The translations under genes and the position numbers were made by a program. A DNA stretch of 32,633 nucleotides from Bacilli bacterium (GTDB lineage Bacteria > Bacillota_I > Bacilli_A > RFN20 > CAG-826), in assembly GCA_024408505.1 (NCBI GenBank), contig JAKSUZ010000012.1:1-32633 (forward strand). The letters are read 5' to 3'. The notes beneath the pieces are model-generated. The model did no database searches, was not told where the DNA came from, and saw only the letters and a program-made list of their open reading frames with translations. This document shows, in pieces, positions 24,782 to 32,633 of the stretch; positions within the stretch are counted from its first letter, which is position 1, and every line of letters begins with the position of its first letter.

Positions 24782-25207
24782 ATGGCAGTCTTTAAGAAAA
24801 AAGATAAAGCAGTCAAAGAAAAAGAAGAAAAGAAAGAAGCTGCTAAAGCAGAAAAGAAAGTCAAAGCACCGGTGACGGAAGCAAAAGCCATTGGTCGTGA
24901 CTTAAGACTTACTCCACGTAAGGCTAGATTACTTATTGACTTAGTTAGAGGTAAGAATATTTCTAATGCAGTCGCCATCCTTAACAATACTAATAAGTTA
25001 GGCGCGCGTGACATTATTAAAGTTATTAATAGCGCTGCGAGTAATGCGACTAATAACTTCTCCATGAATTATGACAAGTTATATATTAAAGAGATTTACG
25101 CAGGCGATGGTGTGAAGATGAAACGCTATATGCCAAGAGCGAAAGGTAGCGCATCCGGCTTAGTTAAAAGAGCTTGTATCGTTACAGTTGTGGTGAAGGA
25201 GAGATAA
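24782..25207 (+). CDS. rplV: 50S ribosomal protein L22, with N-terminal extension
   Basis: The core starts near residue 36 with AIGRDLRLTPRKARLLIDLV and keeps the long tunnel loop (MKRYMPRAKGSASGLVKR). Added N-terminus of about 33 residues is Lys/Glu/Ala-rich (KKKDKAVKEKEEKKEAAK), giving 141 against the usual 110-115. The last codons VKER form GAAGGAGAG ahead of rpsC. Confidence 0.96.
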   Translation: MAVFKKKDKAVKEKEEKKEAAKAEKKVKAPVTEAKAIGRDLRLTPRKARLLIDLVRGKNISNAVAILNNTNKLGARDIIKVINSAASNATNNFSMNYDKLYIKEIYAGDGVKMKRYMPRAKGSASGLVKRACIVTVVVKER

Positions 25208-25208
25208 T

Positions 25209-25979
25209 ATGGGTCATAAAGTTAATCCAGTAGGTTTTAGAATGGGTATCAATCGTGATTGGAATTCACGTTGGTACGCTGATGGTAAGAAATATAGTGA
25301 TTTCTTACTCGAAGATATTGAACTTCGTAAATATTTAGCGAAGCAATGTGAAGGTGCTTTACTTTCACATATTGAAATTGAAAGAAAGAAAAATAACGAT
25401 GGAAGTTACAAGATCGTTGCGATGGTCTTTGTCGCTCGTCCAGGTGTTATTTTAGGTCAAGATGGCACGAATATTAACCGCATTAAGAAAGAAGCCGCTA
25501 AGGTTGCAAAATCTGGCCAACTTCGTATTGATGTAGTTGAAGTTAAACATCCTGATTTAGATGCTCATATTGTTGCGCAAAGTATCGCAACTGAACTTGA
25601 AAATCGTGCATCATTTAGAACCGCACAAAAGAAAGCCATTGCTCGTGTCCGTAAAGCGGGTGCGAAAGGTTGTAGAACCTTAGTCGGTGGTCGTCTAGGC
25701 GGTGCGGATATTGCTCGTAACGAAGGTTATAAAGAAGGTATCATTCCTCTTCATACTCTTCGTAGTGATATTGATTTCGCAATTGCGGAAGCAAGAACTA
25801 CTTATGGAAGACTCGGCGTTAAGGTTTGGATTTGTAGAGGAAACTACAAGACTAAAGAAGAACTTGAAGCCGAGAAGAATGCTCCAAAAGTAGAAGAAGC
25901 ACCACGTCGTCCACGTTTTAATAACCGTAGACCACGTCGTGAAGGAGGAGAAGCTAATGTTACAACCAAAGAGAACTAA
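25209..25979 (+). CDS. rpsC: 30S ribosomal protein S3, with Arg-rich tail
   Basis: It starts [22 protein letters not shown] as expected. The KH domain carries [13 protein letters not shown] (GxxG) and the C-terminal domain has [17 protein letters not shown] and [13 protein letters not shown]. 256 residues against the usual 210-220; the extra part is an Arg/Pro/Asn tail ([15 protein letters not shown]). The gene end overlaps the rplP start by 23 nt, and the tail codons REGGE contain GAAGGAGGAG, the rplP ribosome binding site. Confidence 0.97.
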   Translation: MGHKVNPVGFRMGINRDWNSRWYADGKKYSDFLLEDIELRKYLAKQCEGALLSHIEIERKKNNDGSYKIVAMVFVARPGVILGQDGTNINRIKKEAAKVAKSGQLRIDVVEVKHPDLDAHIVAQSIATELENRASFRTAQKKAIARVRKAGAKGCRTLVGGRLGGADIARNEGYKEGIIPLHTLRSDIDFAIAEARTTYGRLGVKVWICRGNYKTKEELEAEKNAPKVEEAPRRPRFNNRRPRREGGEANVTTKEN

Positions 25980-26367
25980 GTATAGACGTCCTCATGCTTT
26001 AAAGTATGAAGGAAGATCTAAAGCTGGTAATAATGTTGAATTCGGTGACTATGGATTAGTCGCTATGGAAGGAAACTATGTTACCGATAGACAAATTGAA
26101 GCTGCGCGTATCGTGTTGGCGGGTTATACCAATAGATCTGGTAAAGTGTGGATTCGTATATTCCCACACTTAGCCAAAACTAAGAAGCCAGCTGAAGTAC
26201 GTATGGGTTCTGGTAAAGGTAATCCAGAATACTATGTTGCAGTAGTAAAGAAAGGTAGAGTCTTATTTGAAATTGGTGGCGTGCCTGAAGCTAGCGCGAA
26301 AGAAGCACTTCGTTTAAGTGGCTACAAACTTCCAATTAAGACTAAGATTGTTAAGAAAGGAGAATAA
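25957..26367 (+). CDS. rplP: 50S ribosomal protein L16
   Basis: The start at 25957 ([13 protein letters not shown]) is preferred over an in-frame ATG at 25939 because the family begins there and GGAGGAG lies just before it. 136 residues, standard length. It contains the [13 protein letters not shown]-like N-terminal part, the [14 protein letters not shown] segment and [17 protein letters not shown]. It sits in the A-site region of the 50S subunit. Confidence 0.97.
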   Translation: MLQPKRTKYRRPHALKYEGRSKAGNNVEFGDYGLVAMEGNYVTDRQIEAARIVLAGYTNRSGKVWIRIFPHLAKTKKPAEVRMGSGKGNPEYYVAVVKKGRVLFEIGGVPEASAKEALRLSGYKLPIKTKIVKKGE

Positions 26368-26370
26368 AGT

Positions 26371-26655
26371 ATGAAGATAGAAGATGTAAAAGCTCTTCCA
26401 ACTGATGAGCTAAAAGAAAAGCTTTATGCTTTAAAAGAAGAATTATTTAATCTCCGTAGAAAGAAAGCGGTTGGTCAACTTGAACACGGAGAACAAATCC
26501 GTGGTGTGAGAAAAGATATCGCACGTGTTAATACCGTTTTAAAAGAAAGAGAATTAGCGAAGAAGAGCGCTCCTAAAACTGCTCCAGCTAAACAAGTGGA
26601 AGCACATAAGGTTGCTGCTCCTAAAAAAGTAGAAGTTAAGAAGGAGGCTAAGTAA
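26371..26655 (+). CDS. rpmC: 50S ribosomal protein L29, with Lys/Ala tail
   Basis: The core (1-65) is the usual helical hairpin: [40 protein letters not shown]. The extra 28 residues are Lys/Ala/Pro-rich and end VEVKKEAK-stop, nearly the same end as L3. The last codons supply AAGGAGG for rpsQ. L29 is next to L23 at the tunnel exit, and both are extended here. Confidence 0.95.
   Translation: MKIEDVKALPTDELKEKLYALKEELFNLRRKKAVGQLEHGEQIRGVRKDIARVNTVLKERELAKKSAPKTAPAKQVEAHKVAAPKKVEVKKEAK
26641..26647 (+). promoter_or_regulatory. rpsQ ribosome binding site inside the L29 tail
   Basis: AAGGAGG from the Lys-Glu-Ala codons at the L29 C-terminus, exactly 10 nt before ATG 26658; the 25 bases around it nearly repeat the rplC-rplD junction. 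Confidence 0.85.
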
Positions 26656-26657
26656 TT

Positions 26658-27137
26658 ATGGCAGAACTAGTTAGAAATCAACGTTCATCCTTCCAAGGCG
26701 TCGTTATTAGCGCCAAGATGGATAAGACCATTGTTGTATTAGTTGAAACGTATCGTAAACATGCTAAGTATGGAAAACGTGTTAAATACGCGAAGAAATA
26801 CTATGTTCATGATGAAAAGAATAAAGCCAAGGTGAATGATGTAGTTACTATTATGGCTACTCGTCCTATTAGTAAAACTAAGAGATTTATTCTCGTTAGT
26901 ATTGATAAGAAAGCCTTAGCGGAAATTAAGATTGATACCAAAGAACTTAATGTCGAAGAAAAGATGAAAGACGTGAAAGCAGCGGAGAAAGAAGTCACCG
27001 ATAAGAAAGTGGCCGAGATTGAAGCTGAACACGCCCGTTTAAGAGCAGAAAAAGAAGCGGAAGAAAAGAAAGCCGCGGAAGAAGCGAAGAAGGCTGAAGC
27101 AAAGAAAGCAGCTGAAGATAAAAAGGAGGCTAAATAA
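26658..27137 (+). CDS. rpsQ: 30S ribosomal protein S17, with long charged helical tail
   Basis: The OB-fold core (1 to about 86) has [36 protein letters not shown] and the ISKTKRF motif. S17 is normally 80-90 residues, but this one is 159. The tail of about 72 residues alternates Lys and Glu with Ala ([20 protein letters not shown]) and would form a long single helix or coiled coil. The final codons give AAGGAGG for rplN. Confidence 0.96.
   Translation: MAELVRNQRSSFQGVVISAKMDKTIVVLVETYRKHAKYGKRVKYAKKYYVHDEKNKAKVNDVVTIMATRPISKTKRFILVSIDKKALAEIKIDTKELNVEEKMKDVKAAEKEVTDKKVAEIEAEHARLRAEKEAEEKKAAEEAKKAEAKKAAEDKKEAK
27123..27129 (+). promoter_or_regulatory. rplN ribosome binding site inside the S17 tail
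   Basis: AAGGAGG from the Lys-Glu-Ala codons at the S17 C-terminus, exactly 10 nt before ATG 27140. Confidence 0.85.
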
Positions 27138-27139
27138 GT

Positions 27140-27514
27140 ATGGTTCAAAATGAAACTAATTTAGTCGTGGCGGATAATAGCGGCGCACGTAGCGTACGTA
27201 TCTTCCGTCTCTATGGAGGTGGTAACCGTAAGTCATCCACGATTGGTGACATCGTTTTATGTGCGGTTAAAGAAGCCATCCCTAATGGTAAAGTAAAGAA
27301 AGGTGATGTTGTTAGAGCAATCATTGTTCGTACTAAGAAGGCGATTAATCGTCCTGATGGTAGTCAAATTGCTTTTGATGATAACGCTTGCGTGTTAATT
27401 AATGAAGACGGTACACCAGTAGGCACTCGTGTCTTTGGTCCAGTCGCTCGTGAACTTCGTGATAAGGGTGAAGGATTTATGAAAATCGTCTCCCTCGCGA
27501 TTGAGGTGTTATAA
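27140..27514 (+). CDS. rplN: 50S ribosomal protein L14
   Basis: Starts [19 protein letters not shown], matching the very conserved N-terminus; 124 residues against about 122, no tail. It retains [18 protein letters not shown] and [13 protein letters not shown]. It binds L19 and 16S rRNA at the subunit interface and is the RsfS target. Confidence 0.98.
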   Translation: MVQNETNLVVADNSGARSVRIFRLYGGGNRKSSTIGDIVLCAVKEAIPNGKVKKGDVVRAIIVRTKKAINRPDGSQIAFDDNACVLINEDGTPVGTRVFGPVARELRDKGEGFMKIVSLAIEVL

Positions 27515-27525
27515 GGAGATAATTT

Positions 27526-27831
27526 ATGAAAATCAGAAAAGGTGACAAAGTCAAAGTTATTTCTGGAAGCGAAAAAGGCAAAGAAGGCATTGTTCAAGCT
27601 GTCTATCCAAAAATTAATAAAGTAGTTGTGGAAAATGTGAACGTTCATAAACGTCATCATAAGCCCACTCAACAACAACCAGAAGGTAGTGTAGTTGATA
27701 TTTATGTTCCAATCGATGCTAGTAAAGTTGCGATCATTGATCCAAAAACTAAGAAACCCGTTAAGGTTGGATATAAAGTAACGAAAGAAGGAAAAGTCCG
27801 CGTCGTTAAGAAGACCGGTGAAAAGATTTAA
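27526..27831 (+). CDS. rplX: 50S ribosomal protein L24
   Basis: 101 residues, standard. KOW motif at the start: [20 protein letters not shown], then [20 protein letters not shown]. It is an assembly-initiator protein of the 50S subunit. ATAAGGAGATAA precedes the start. It has no low-complexity tail. Confidence 0.97.
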   Translation: MKIRKGDKVKVISGSEKGKEGIVQAVYPKINKVVVENVNVHKRHHKPTQQQPEGSVVDIYVPIDASKVAIIDPKTKKPVKVGYKVTKEGKVRVVKKTGEKI

Positions 27832-27842
27832 GGAGGTTATTT

Positions 27843-28487
27843 ATGGCTGAAGAAAAGAAAGTTGAAGCTAAAAAACCTGCTGCGAAGAAAGAAGCTGCTC
27901 CTAAAGCAGAAAAGAAAACCGCAGCGCCTAAAGTGAAGGATAATTATGTTCCTCGTTTAAAGACGAAGTACTTTAATGAAGTAGTTCCTCACTTAATGGA
28001 TAAGTTTAAATATACCAGTAAGATGGCTGCTCCTCGTTTAGAGAAGATTGTCATTAATATTGGTTTAGGCGACGCCACTAATGATAGTAAAGTTATTGAC
28101 GCTAGCGTTAAAGAACTTGCGTTAATTACTGGTCAACATCCAGTGACTACTAAAGCAAAAAAGAGTATCGCAACCTTTAAACTTAGACAAGGTCAAGCCA
28201 TTGGTTGTAAGGTGACTTTACGTGGAACGAGAATGTATGAGTTCTTTGATAAACTCGTTAGCATCGCGCTTCCTCGTGTGCGTGACTTCCGTGGAGTCTC
28301 TAATAAAGCATTCGACGGACATGGTAACTATACCTTAGGTATTAAAGAACAATTAATCTTCCCGGAAATTGATTACGATAAGGTTTCTAAAGTCCGTGGT
28401 ATGGATATTGTAATCGTTACTACTGCGAATAAAGATGAAGAGGCGAAGGCTCTGCTTGATGAGTTAGGCATGCCTTTCCATCGTTAA
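27843..28487 (+). CDS. rplE: 50S ribosomal protein L5, with N-terminal extension
   Basis: The core begins near residue 37 ([20 protein letters not shown]) with [38 protein letters not shown] and [19 protein letters not shown]. The first 35 residues are Lys/Ala/Glu/Pro-rich; 214 residues against the usual 179. It binds 5S rRNA with L18. TAAGGAGG lies shortly before the start. Confidence 0.96.
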   Translation: MAEEKKVEAKKPAAKKEAAPKAEKKTAAPKVKDNYVPRLKTKYFNEVVPHLMDKFKYTSKMAAPRLEKIVINIGLGDATNDSKVIDASVKELALITGQHPVTTKAKKSIATFKLRQGQAIGCKVTLRGTRMYEFFDKLVSIALPRVRDFRGVSNKAFDGHGNYTLGIKEQLIFPEIDYDKVSKVRGMDIVIVTTANKDEEAKALLDELGMPFHR

Positions 28488-28502
28488 TAAGGAGAATAAG
28501 AT

Positions 28503-28688
28503 ATGGCAAAAACTTGTAAGAAAATTGCTTGTAAAAGAAAACAAAAATTCTCAACGAGAGAATATACACGTTGTGAACGTTGTGGACGTCCACATGCGGT
28601 TTATAGCAAATTTAAACTCTGTCGTATTTGCTTAAGAGAACTCGCTTATAAAGGTGAGATCCCAGGCATGAAGAAGAGTTCGTGGTAA
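28503..28688 (+). CDS. rpsN: 30S ribosomal protein S14, zinc-binding type
   Basis: The 61-residue zinc form has Cys24-x2-Cys27 and Cys40-x2-Cys43 as ligands, and the conserved end [25 protein letters not shown]. This is the form found in most low-GC Gram-positives. Two further Cys at 5 and 10 are not part of the known site. Confidence 0.97.
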   Translation: MAKTCKKIACKRKQKFSTREYTRCERCGRPHAVYSKFKLCRICLRELAYKGEIPGMKKSSW

Positions 28689-28701
28689 GGAGGAGTTAAC
28701 T

Positions 28702-29097
28702 ATGTTAGCAGATCCAATTAGCGATATGCTTACTCGCATTAGAAACGCCAACGCCTTACGTTACGAAAGCGTTTCAATGCCAAGTAGCAAAATGAAAAAA
28801 GAAATTGCAACGATTTTAAAGGATGAAGGTTTTATTACTGACTTTAAGATTAGTGGCGACAAGATTAAAAAAGAATTAACCATTACTTTAAAGTATGGTC
28901 CAAAACAAGAAAGAGTTATTAGCGGTCTTAAGAAGATTTCTAAACCTGGTTTACGTGTCACGAGTGACTCTGATCACCTCCCACGCGTATTAAAAGGATT
29001 AGGGATTGCAATTATCTCCACCTCTAAAGGTGTGATGACTGATTCTAAGGCCCGCGCACTAGGAGTAGGCGGAGAAGTTCTCGCCTATATCTGGTAA
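28702..29097 (+). CDS. rpsH: 30S ribosomal protein S8
   Basis: 131 residues, standard. Starts [13 protein letters not shown], has [19 protein letters not shown] and ends with [20 protein letters not shown]. It binds the central domain of 16S rRNA; in E. coli it also represses the spc genes, but no leader is visible within this continuous operon. Confidence 0.97.
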   Translation: MLADPISDMLTRIRNANALRYESVSMPSSKMKKEIATILKDEGFITDFKISGDKIKKELTITLKYGPKQERVISGLKKISKPGLRVTSDSDHLPRVLKGLGIAIISTSKGVMTDSKARALGVGGEVLAYIW

Positions 29098-29107
29098 GGA
29101 GGTATTT

Positions 29108-29689
29108 ATGTCCCGAATTGGTAATAAAACAATATCAATTCCCTCAACAGTGACGCTTGATATCCGTCCGAATGTCAAAGTGAAGGTTATGGGTCCTAAG
29201 GGTACACTTGATGTCCTTTTACTCCCAGGTATCTCAGTTGACTTTAAAGATGGGGTTTTAACTGTTAAGAGAGTTAATAATGAACAAGTTAATAAAATGA
29301 ATCATGGCACCGTACGTGCGAATTTAAATAACGCAGTTAAAGGTGTTACTGAAGGTTATAAGAAAGCCTTAGAGATTCGTGGTATTGGTTATCGTGCGAA
29401 TATGCAAGGTGAGAAACTTTGTTTACACATTGGTTATTCTCATCCAGTCATTATTCAACCAGAACCAAATAGTAAGATTTCTTGTAAAGACGCGACTAAT
29501 ATCATCGTGGAAGGTATTGATAAACGCGCAGTTGGTCAAACCGCTGCATTCATTCACGATGCTAGAGCGCCTGAAGTTTATAAAGGTAAAGGTATTCGCT
29601 ATGTTGGTGAATATGTACCACACAAAGAAGGTAAGAGAGCGACTGCTGCTGCCGGTGGTGCCGGTGGTGCGGCTCCAGCTGGTAAATAA
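29108..29689 (+). CDS. rplF: 50S ribosomal protein L6, with short Ala/Gly tail
   Basis: The core (about 1-178) starts MSRIGNKTISIPSTVTLD and keeps VKVMGPKGTL, EIRGIGYRANMQG and EVYKGKGIRYVGE. The last 15 or so residues (TAAAGGAGGAAPAGK) are an added Ala/Gly tail. L6 lies near the factor-binding site. Confidence 0.96.
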   Translation: MSRIGNKTISIPSTVTLDIRPNVKVKVMGPKGTLDVLLLPGISVDFKDGVLTVKRVNNEQVNKMNHGTVRANLNNAVKGVTEGYKKALEIRGIGYRANMQGEKLCLHIGYSHPVIIQPEPNSKISCKDATNIIVEGIDKRAVGQTAAFIHDARAPEVYKGKGIRYVGEYVPHKEGKRATAAAGGAGGAAPAGK

Positions 29690-29701
29690 GGAGACTAGAT
29701 T

Positions 29702-30058
29702 ATGATTAGGAAAAATTCTCGTAATTCTGAACGCGTACGTCGTCACGCACGTGTTAGAGGAAAAGTATTAGGTGATAATAAGACTCCTCGTTTAGTCGTG
29801 TTCCGTTCTAATAAGAACATTGAAGCACAAATTATTGATGATAATAAGAAAGTCACATTAGTGTCCGTTAATTCCAAAAGTTTAAAACTTAAGAATGGCG
29901 GTAATGTGGAAGCTGCTAAAGCCGTTGGTAAAGCAATTGCTGAAAAAGCCAAAGAAAAGAAGATTAGTGCGGTTAAGTTTGATCGTGCTGGTTATTTATA
30001 CCATGGACGTGTTGAAGCGCTTGCGAATGCTGCGCGTGAAGCAGGATTAAAGTTCTAA
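29702..30058 (+). CDS. rplR: 50S ribosomal protein L18
   Basis: 118 residues, standard. Arg-rich N-terminus [35 protein letters not shown] and the end [27 protein letters not shown]. It binds 5S rRNA. ATAAGGAGAC precedes the start. Confidence 0.97.
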   Translation: MIRKNSRNSERVRRHARVRGKVLGDNKTPRLVVFRSNKNIEAQIIDDNKKVTLVSVNSKSLKLKNGGNVEAAKAVGKAIAEKAKEKKISAVKFDRAGYLYHGRVEALANAAREAGLKF

Positions 30059-30067
30059 GGAGATGTT

Positions 30068-30790
30068 ATGACCGAAGAAATTAAGAAAGAAGAAAAGAAA
30101 GTGGAAGCTCCAAAAGCTGAAGCAAAACCACAAACTAAAGCAGAAACTAAACCTGCTAATCAGAAAGTAGAGGGTAAGCCAACTGACAAGAAACCAGATG
30201 CAAAACCTGGTGAGAAGAAAGAAGGTAAACCCGGTGATAATAAACATGGTCCTCGTAAAGATCATCGTAGACCACGCCGTGAAGAGGCTAAAGAATACGA
30301 AGAAAGAGTCGTTGAGATTAACCGTATTTCTAAGACCGTTCAAGGTGGTCGTCACATGCGTTTCTCTGCATTAGTGGTTATTGGTGATAAGAAAGGTAAA
30401 TACGGCTTTGCGATGGAAAAGAGTGGTGAAGTCCCGGATGCGATTAAGAAAGCTCTTGAAGCCGCGAAACACAATATGTTTACCATTCATATCGTTAAGA
30501 AAGGATTTACCATCGCCCACGAAGTGATGGGTAAATATGGAGCAACTAAAGTTTATTTAAAACCTGCTCCTGCTGGTACTGGTATTATTGCCGGTGGTCC
30601 AGTCCGCGCGATTCTTGAATTAGGTGGTTTAAAGAACGTCGTTAGTAAAGTTTATGGTGCTAGAGCATCGATTAACGTCATTCGGGCCACTCATAACGCA
30701 ATTATTAATTTAAAGAGCTTCCGTGATGTTCAAACATTACGTGGTAAGTTAGAAAATAAACCTGAAACAAATACTGAGGAGGCGAAGTAA
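30068..30790 (+). CDS. rpsE: 30S ribosomal protein S5, with long N-terminal extension
   Basis: The core begins near residue 76 (EERVVEINRISKTVQGGRHM) and has FSALVVIGDKKGKYGFA and the APAGTGIIAGGPVRAILEL segment. The first 75 residues are Lys/Glu/Pro/Asp-rich, making 240 against the usual 165. S5 is at the mRNA entry channel, so the added arm may be near incoming mRNA. The end TEEAK-stop provides GAGGAGG for the next gene, which is rplO and not rpmD. Confidence 0.96.
   Translation: MTEEIKKEEKKVEAPKAEAKPQTKAETKPANQKVEGKPTDKKPDAKPGEKKEGKPGDNKHGPRKDHRRPRREEAKEYEERVVEINRISKTVQGGRHMRFSALVVIGDKKGKYGFAMEKSGEVPDAIKKALEAAKHNMFTIHIVKKGFTIAHEVMGKYGATKVYLKPAPAGTGIIAGGPVRAILELGGLKNVVSKVYGARASINVIRATHNAIINLKSFRDVQTLRGKLENKPETNTEEAK
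30776..30782 (+). promoter_or_regulatory. rplO ribosome binding site inside the S5 C-terminus
   Basis: GAGGAGG from the Glu-Glu-Ala codons at the S5 C-terminus, exactly 10 nt before ATG 30793. Confidence 0.85.
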
Positions 30791-30792
30791 TT

Positions 30793-31233
30793 ATGGCATT
30801 AAACGAATTAAAGAAAGCCGAAGGTAGTACCACGAAAGCGTACCGTAAAGGTCGTGGCGTGGGCTCAGGAAATGGTAAAACATGCGGTAAGGGCCATAAA
30901 GGTCAACATAGCCGTTCTGGTCATATGAAACCAGGATTCGAAGGTGGTCAAAACCCATTATATAGACGTTTACCAAAATTCGGTTTTACCCATTATGCGC
31001 GTATTGAATATGCGACCGTTAATGTTGGTCAATTAAACCGTTATAAAGATGGCACTACAGTGAATATTTCTTTATTAAAGAAAGATGGTGTTATAAAATC
31101 ATTAAAGGACGGTCTTAAGATTTTAGGTGGCGGTGAACTTAAAGTTAAACTTAATGTTGAAGCAAATAAGTTCGCAAAATCCGCTAAAGATAAAATCACT
31201 AAGGCTGGTGGAACAGTTAAGGAAGTTAAGTAA
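30793..31233 (+). CDS. rplO: 50S ribosomal protein L15
   Basis: 146 residues, standard. Gly-rich N-terminus: GRGVGSGNGKTCGKGHKGQ, HSRSG and PGFEGGQNPLYRRLPKFGF. It is a late assembly protein of the 50S subunit. Usually it follows rpmD, but here it starts 2 nt after rpsE. It is followed by secY after 7 nt. Confidence 0.97.
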   Translation: MALNELKKAEGSTTKAYRKGRGVGSGNGKTCGKGHKGQHSRSGHMKPGFEGGQNPLYRRLPKFGFTHYARIEYATVNVGQLNRYKDGTTVNISLLKKDGVIKSLKDGLKILGGGELKVKLNVEANKFAKSAKDKITKAGGTVKEVK

Positions 31234-31240
31234 TTAACCA

Positions 31241-32596
31241 ATGAAAAAAATTGCTAACATCTTTAAGAATAAGGAAATCATGAATCGTATTTTCTTTACG
31301 ATTATGATTCTTTTAGTTATTCGTATTGGTGCAGCAATTACTATTCCTGGTGTTACGGTTAGTGAAGAGCTCCAAAAGGAAATGCAAAATGCCGGTGCAA
31401 TCGGTTTAATGGATCTTCTTGGTGGAGGCGCTCTTCAAAACTTCTCCGTATTTGCGTTAGGTGTATCTCCATACATTACTGCGCAAATTATCGTTCAATT
31501 ATTATCAAAAGACGTATTACCCGCATTAACCGAATTAAGTAAACAAGGTGAATACGGACGTAAGAAAAGCGAAATGGCTACCCGCTACTTAACCTTATTA
31601 TTAGGTGCGGTTCAAGCGTATGGCATTATTAAGACTATGGAGAATAAGAGTTACATTACCTTAAATATTGGTAATGGATTCTGGAGCTATGCTTATATCA
31701 TTGTTATTATCCTTGCTGGATCAATGCTAATGATGTGGCTTGGTGACCAAATTACTTCTAAAGGATTAGGTAATGGTATTTCCGTCATTATCTTTGCCGG
31801 TTGTGTACGTAGTCTACCAATTCAAATCTCGACGGCATTCAATAAATGGATCATCCAAAATCAAGGTCATGGTAGTAGTGAATTACTTAAAGGTGCGTTC
31901 CAATTCTTAATCTACATCTTAGTATTTATTCTTATTATTGCCTTTGTTATCTTTATTGAATTAAGTAAACGTAAGATTCCAGTTCAACACGCTGGTCGAG
32001 GCGGCGCGAATCCAAGTATGGCGAAAGCCAGTTTCTTACCAATTAAGATTAATAGCGCTGGAGTTATTCCAGTCATCTTCGCGAGTAGCATTATGCTTGC
32101 GCCATCTGTTATTGCAAGCTTTATTTCGGCTGAAGCCGGTAATGCTCCTTGGTTAAAGATCTTCTCATATAGTGAGATGACACCAATGCCAGGGGGATGG
32201 GAAATGCCATGGGGCTTATTAATCTATTTAACTTTAACGGTCTTATTCTGTTTCTTCTATGCCTCTATTCAAATTTCTCCTCAACAATTAGCGGAGAACT
32301 TCCAAAAGTCTGGATCATACATTCCAGGTATTAGACCAGGTAATGAAACCGAAAGATATGTCGCAAAGGTTCTTAACCGTGTGACTTGCTTAGGTGCAAT
32401 CTCTTTAGGCTTCATTGCTGGTTTACCAGTAATCTTAACTTTAAGCGGCGTATTTGGTGGCGACTCTTCATTAGCGTTAGGTGGCACATCCTTAATCATC
32501 GTCGTCGGTGTCGCAATCGAACTCAATTCGCAAATCGATGGTTTACTTGCAGGTAAATCATTTGAAGAAGTACAAGCCGCAGGAGCAAATAACTAA
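31241..32596 (+). CDS. secY: Protein translocase subunit SecY
   Basis: The 451-residue, ten-helix channel protein has a conserved start (IANIFKNKEIMNRIFFTIMI), the plug region LMDLLGGGALQNFSVFALGV, PYITAQIIVQLL, RGGANPSMAKASFLPIKIN and ENFQKSGSYIPGIRPG. With SecE and SecG (not in the window) it forms the export and membrane-insertion pore. The ribosome binding site is weak: TAAGGAAG lies about 15 nt before the ATG, so initiation may depend on coupling to rplO. Confidence 0.97.
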   Translation: MKKIANIFKNKEIMNRIFFTIMILLVIRIGAAITIPGVTVSEELQKEMQNAGAIGLMDLLGGGALQNFSVFALGVSPYITAQIIVQLLSKDVLPALTELSKQGEYGRKKSEMATRYLTLLLGAVQAYGIIKTMENKSYITLNIGNGFWSYAYIIVIILAGSMLMMWLGDQITSKGLGNGISVIIFAGCVRSLPIQISTAFNKWIIQNQGHGSSELLKGAFQFLIYILVFILIIAFVIFIELSKRKIPVQHAGRGGANPSMAKASFLPIKINSAGVIPVIFASSIMLAPSVIASFISAEAGNAPWLKIFSYSEMTPMPGGWEMPWGLLIYLTLTVLFCFFYASIQISPQQLAENFQKSGSYIPGIRPGNETERYVAKVLNRVTCLGAISLGFIAGLPVILTLSGVFGGDSSLALGGTSLIIVVGVAIELNSQIDGLLAGKSFEEVQAAGANN

Positions 32597-32598
32597 TT

Positions 32599-32633
32599 AT
32601 GAAAACGAATATTATCCTTATGGGACCTCCAGG
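32599..32633 (+). CDS. adk: Adenylate kinase, partial (N-terminus only)
   Basis: Only the first 11 complete codons are present, MKTNIILMGPP, followed by the start of a Gly codon. This matches the start of the adenylate kinase P-loop (GPPGAGKGT), and adk is the usual neighbour of secY. It begins 2 nt after the secY stop. The rest lies outside the window. Confidence 0.85.
   Translation, partial: MKTNIILMGPP

Noticed and set aside
25939-25956. Upstream ATG 25939 as the rplP start
   Set aside because: It would add six residues absent from L16 proteins and would place the strong GGAGGAG site inside the gene; ATG 25957 fits family and signal.
26807-27148. A 113-codon Ser/Ala/Phe-rich minus-strand frame opposite rpsQ
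   Set aside because: Mirror of the Lys/Glu/Ala codons of the S17 tail; no start signal or known family.

Overview
The window is AT-rich bacterial DNA using the standard genetic code. Full-length genes run without internal TGA, and TGA ends at least rfbC and the 16859 gene. Strong GGAGG ribosome binding sites, zinc-type S14, the gene order rpsJ to secY-adk, absence of rpmD (L30), and lysine/alanine-rich tails on many ribosomal proteins suggest an uncultured, Mollicutes-related member of the Bacilli. That placement is inference; no rRNA is present.

Region 1 (1-8170) is surface polysaccharide biosynthesis. It starts with what looks like the right end of an IS3-family element (about 32-86). Next is an acyltransferase-3 membrane protein split by an 8-G tract at 418-425, a candidate phase-variable switch, in the out-of-frame state here. 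A convergent GtrA-type flippase gene follows. Then comes a compact dTDP-L-rhamnose operon (rfbA-rfbC-rfbD-rfbB). Facing it is a leftward operon of an ABC polysaccharide exporter (permease, ATPase), a DUF4422-type glycosyltransferase and a small lipoprotein.

Region 2 (8171-15220) holds two very large rightward genes. One is an 856-residue GT2-GT4 double glycosyltransferase. The other is a 1447-residue protein that joins, in order, a polysaccharide pyruvyltransferase, a 2x[4Fe-4S] ferredoxin with an FrhB-like domain, a Rossmann-like segment, a hexapeptide acetyltransferase and an NAD-dependent epimerase/dehydratase. Together with region 1 this predicts export of a rhamnose-containing, possibly pyruvylated and acetylated polymer.

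Region 3 (15221-21065) is an accessory, defence-like block. It contains a non-coding stretch with two copies of a two-hairpin element, a solitary HNH nuclease (type IV restriction candidate), a one-pass membrane protein, a metallopeptidase gene interrupted by an in-frame TGA, and a tightly packed three-gene operon: ABC-type AAA ATPase, TOPRIM/RloB-like protein, AbiTii-domain protein. This operon is the best candidate for an undescribed anti-phage system.

Region 4 (21066-32633) is the S10-spc ribosomal protein operon with its promoter and a structured leader, through secY into the start of adk. At least five gene junctions share one geometry: the C-terminal Lys/Glu-Ala/Gly-Lys codons themselves form the Shine-Dalgarno site of the next gene, always 10 nt before its start. 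Several single genes elsewhere have no Shine-Dalgarno site and a -10-like box a few bases before the ATG, suggesting leaderless transcripts.
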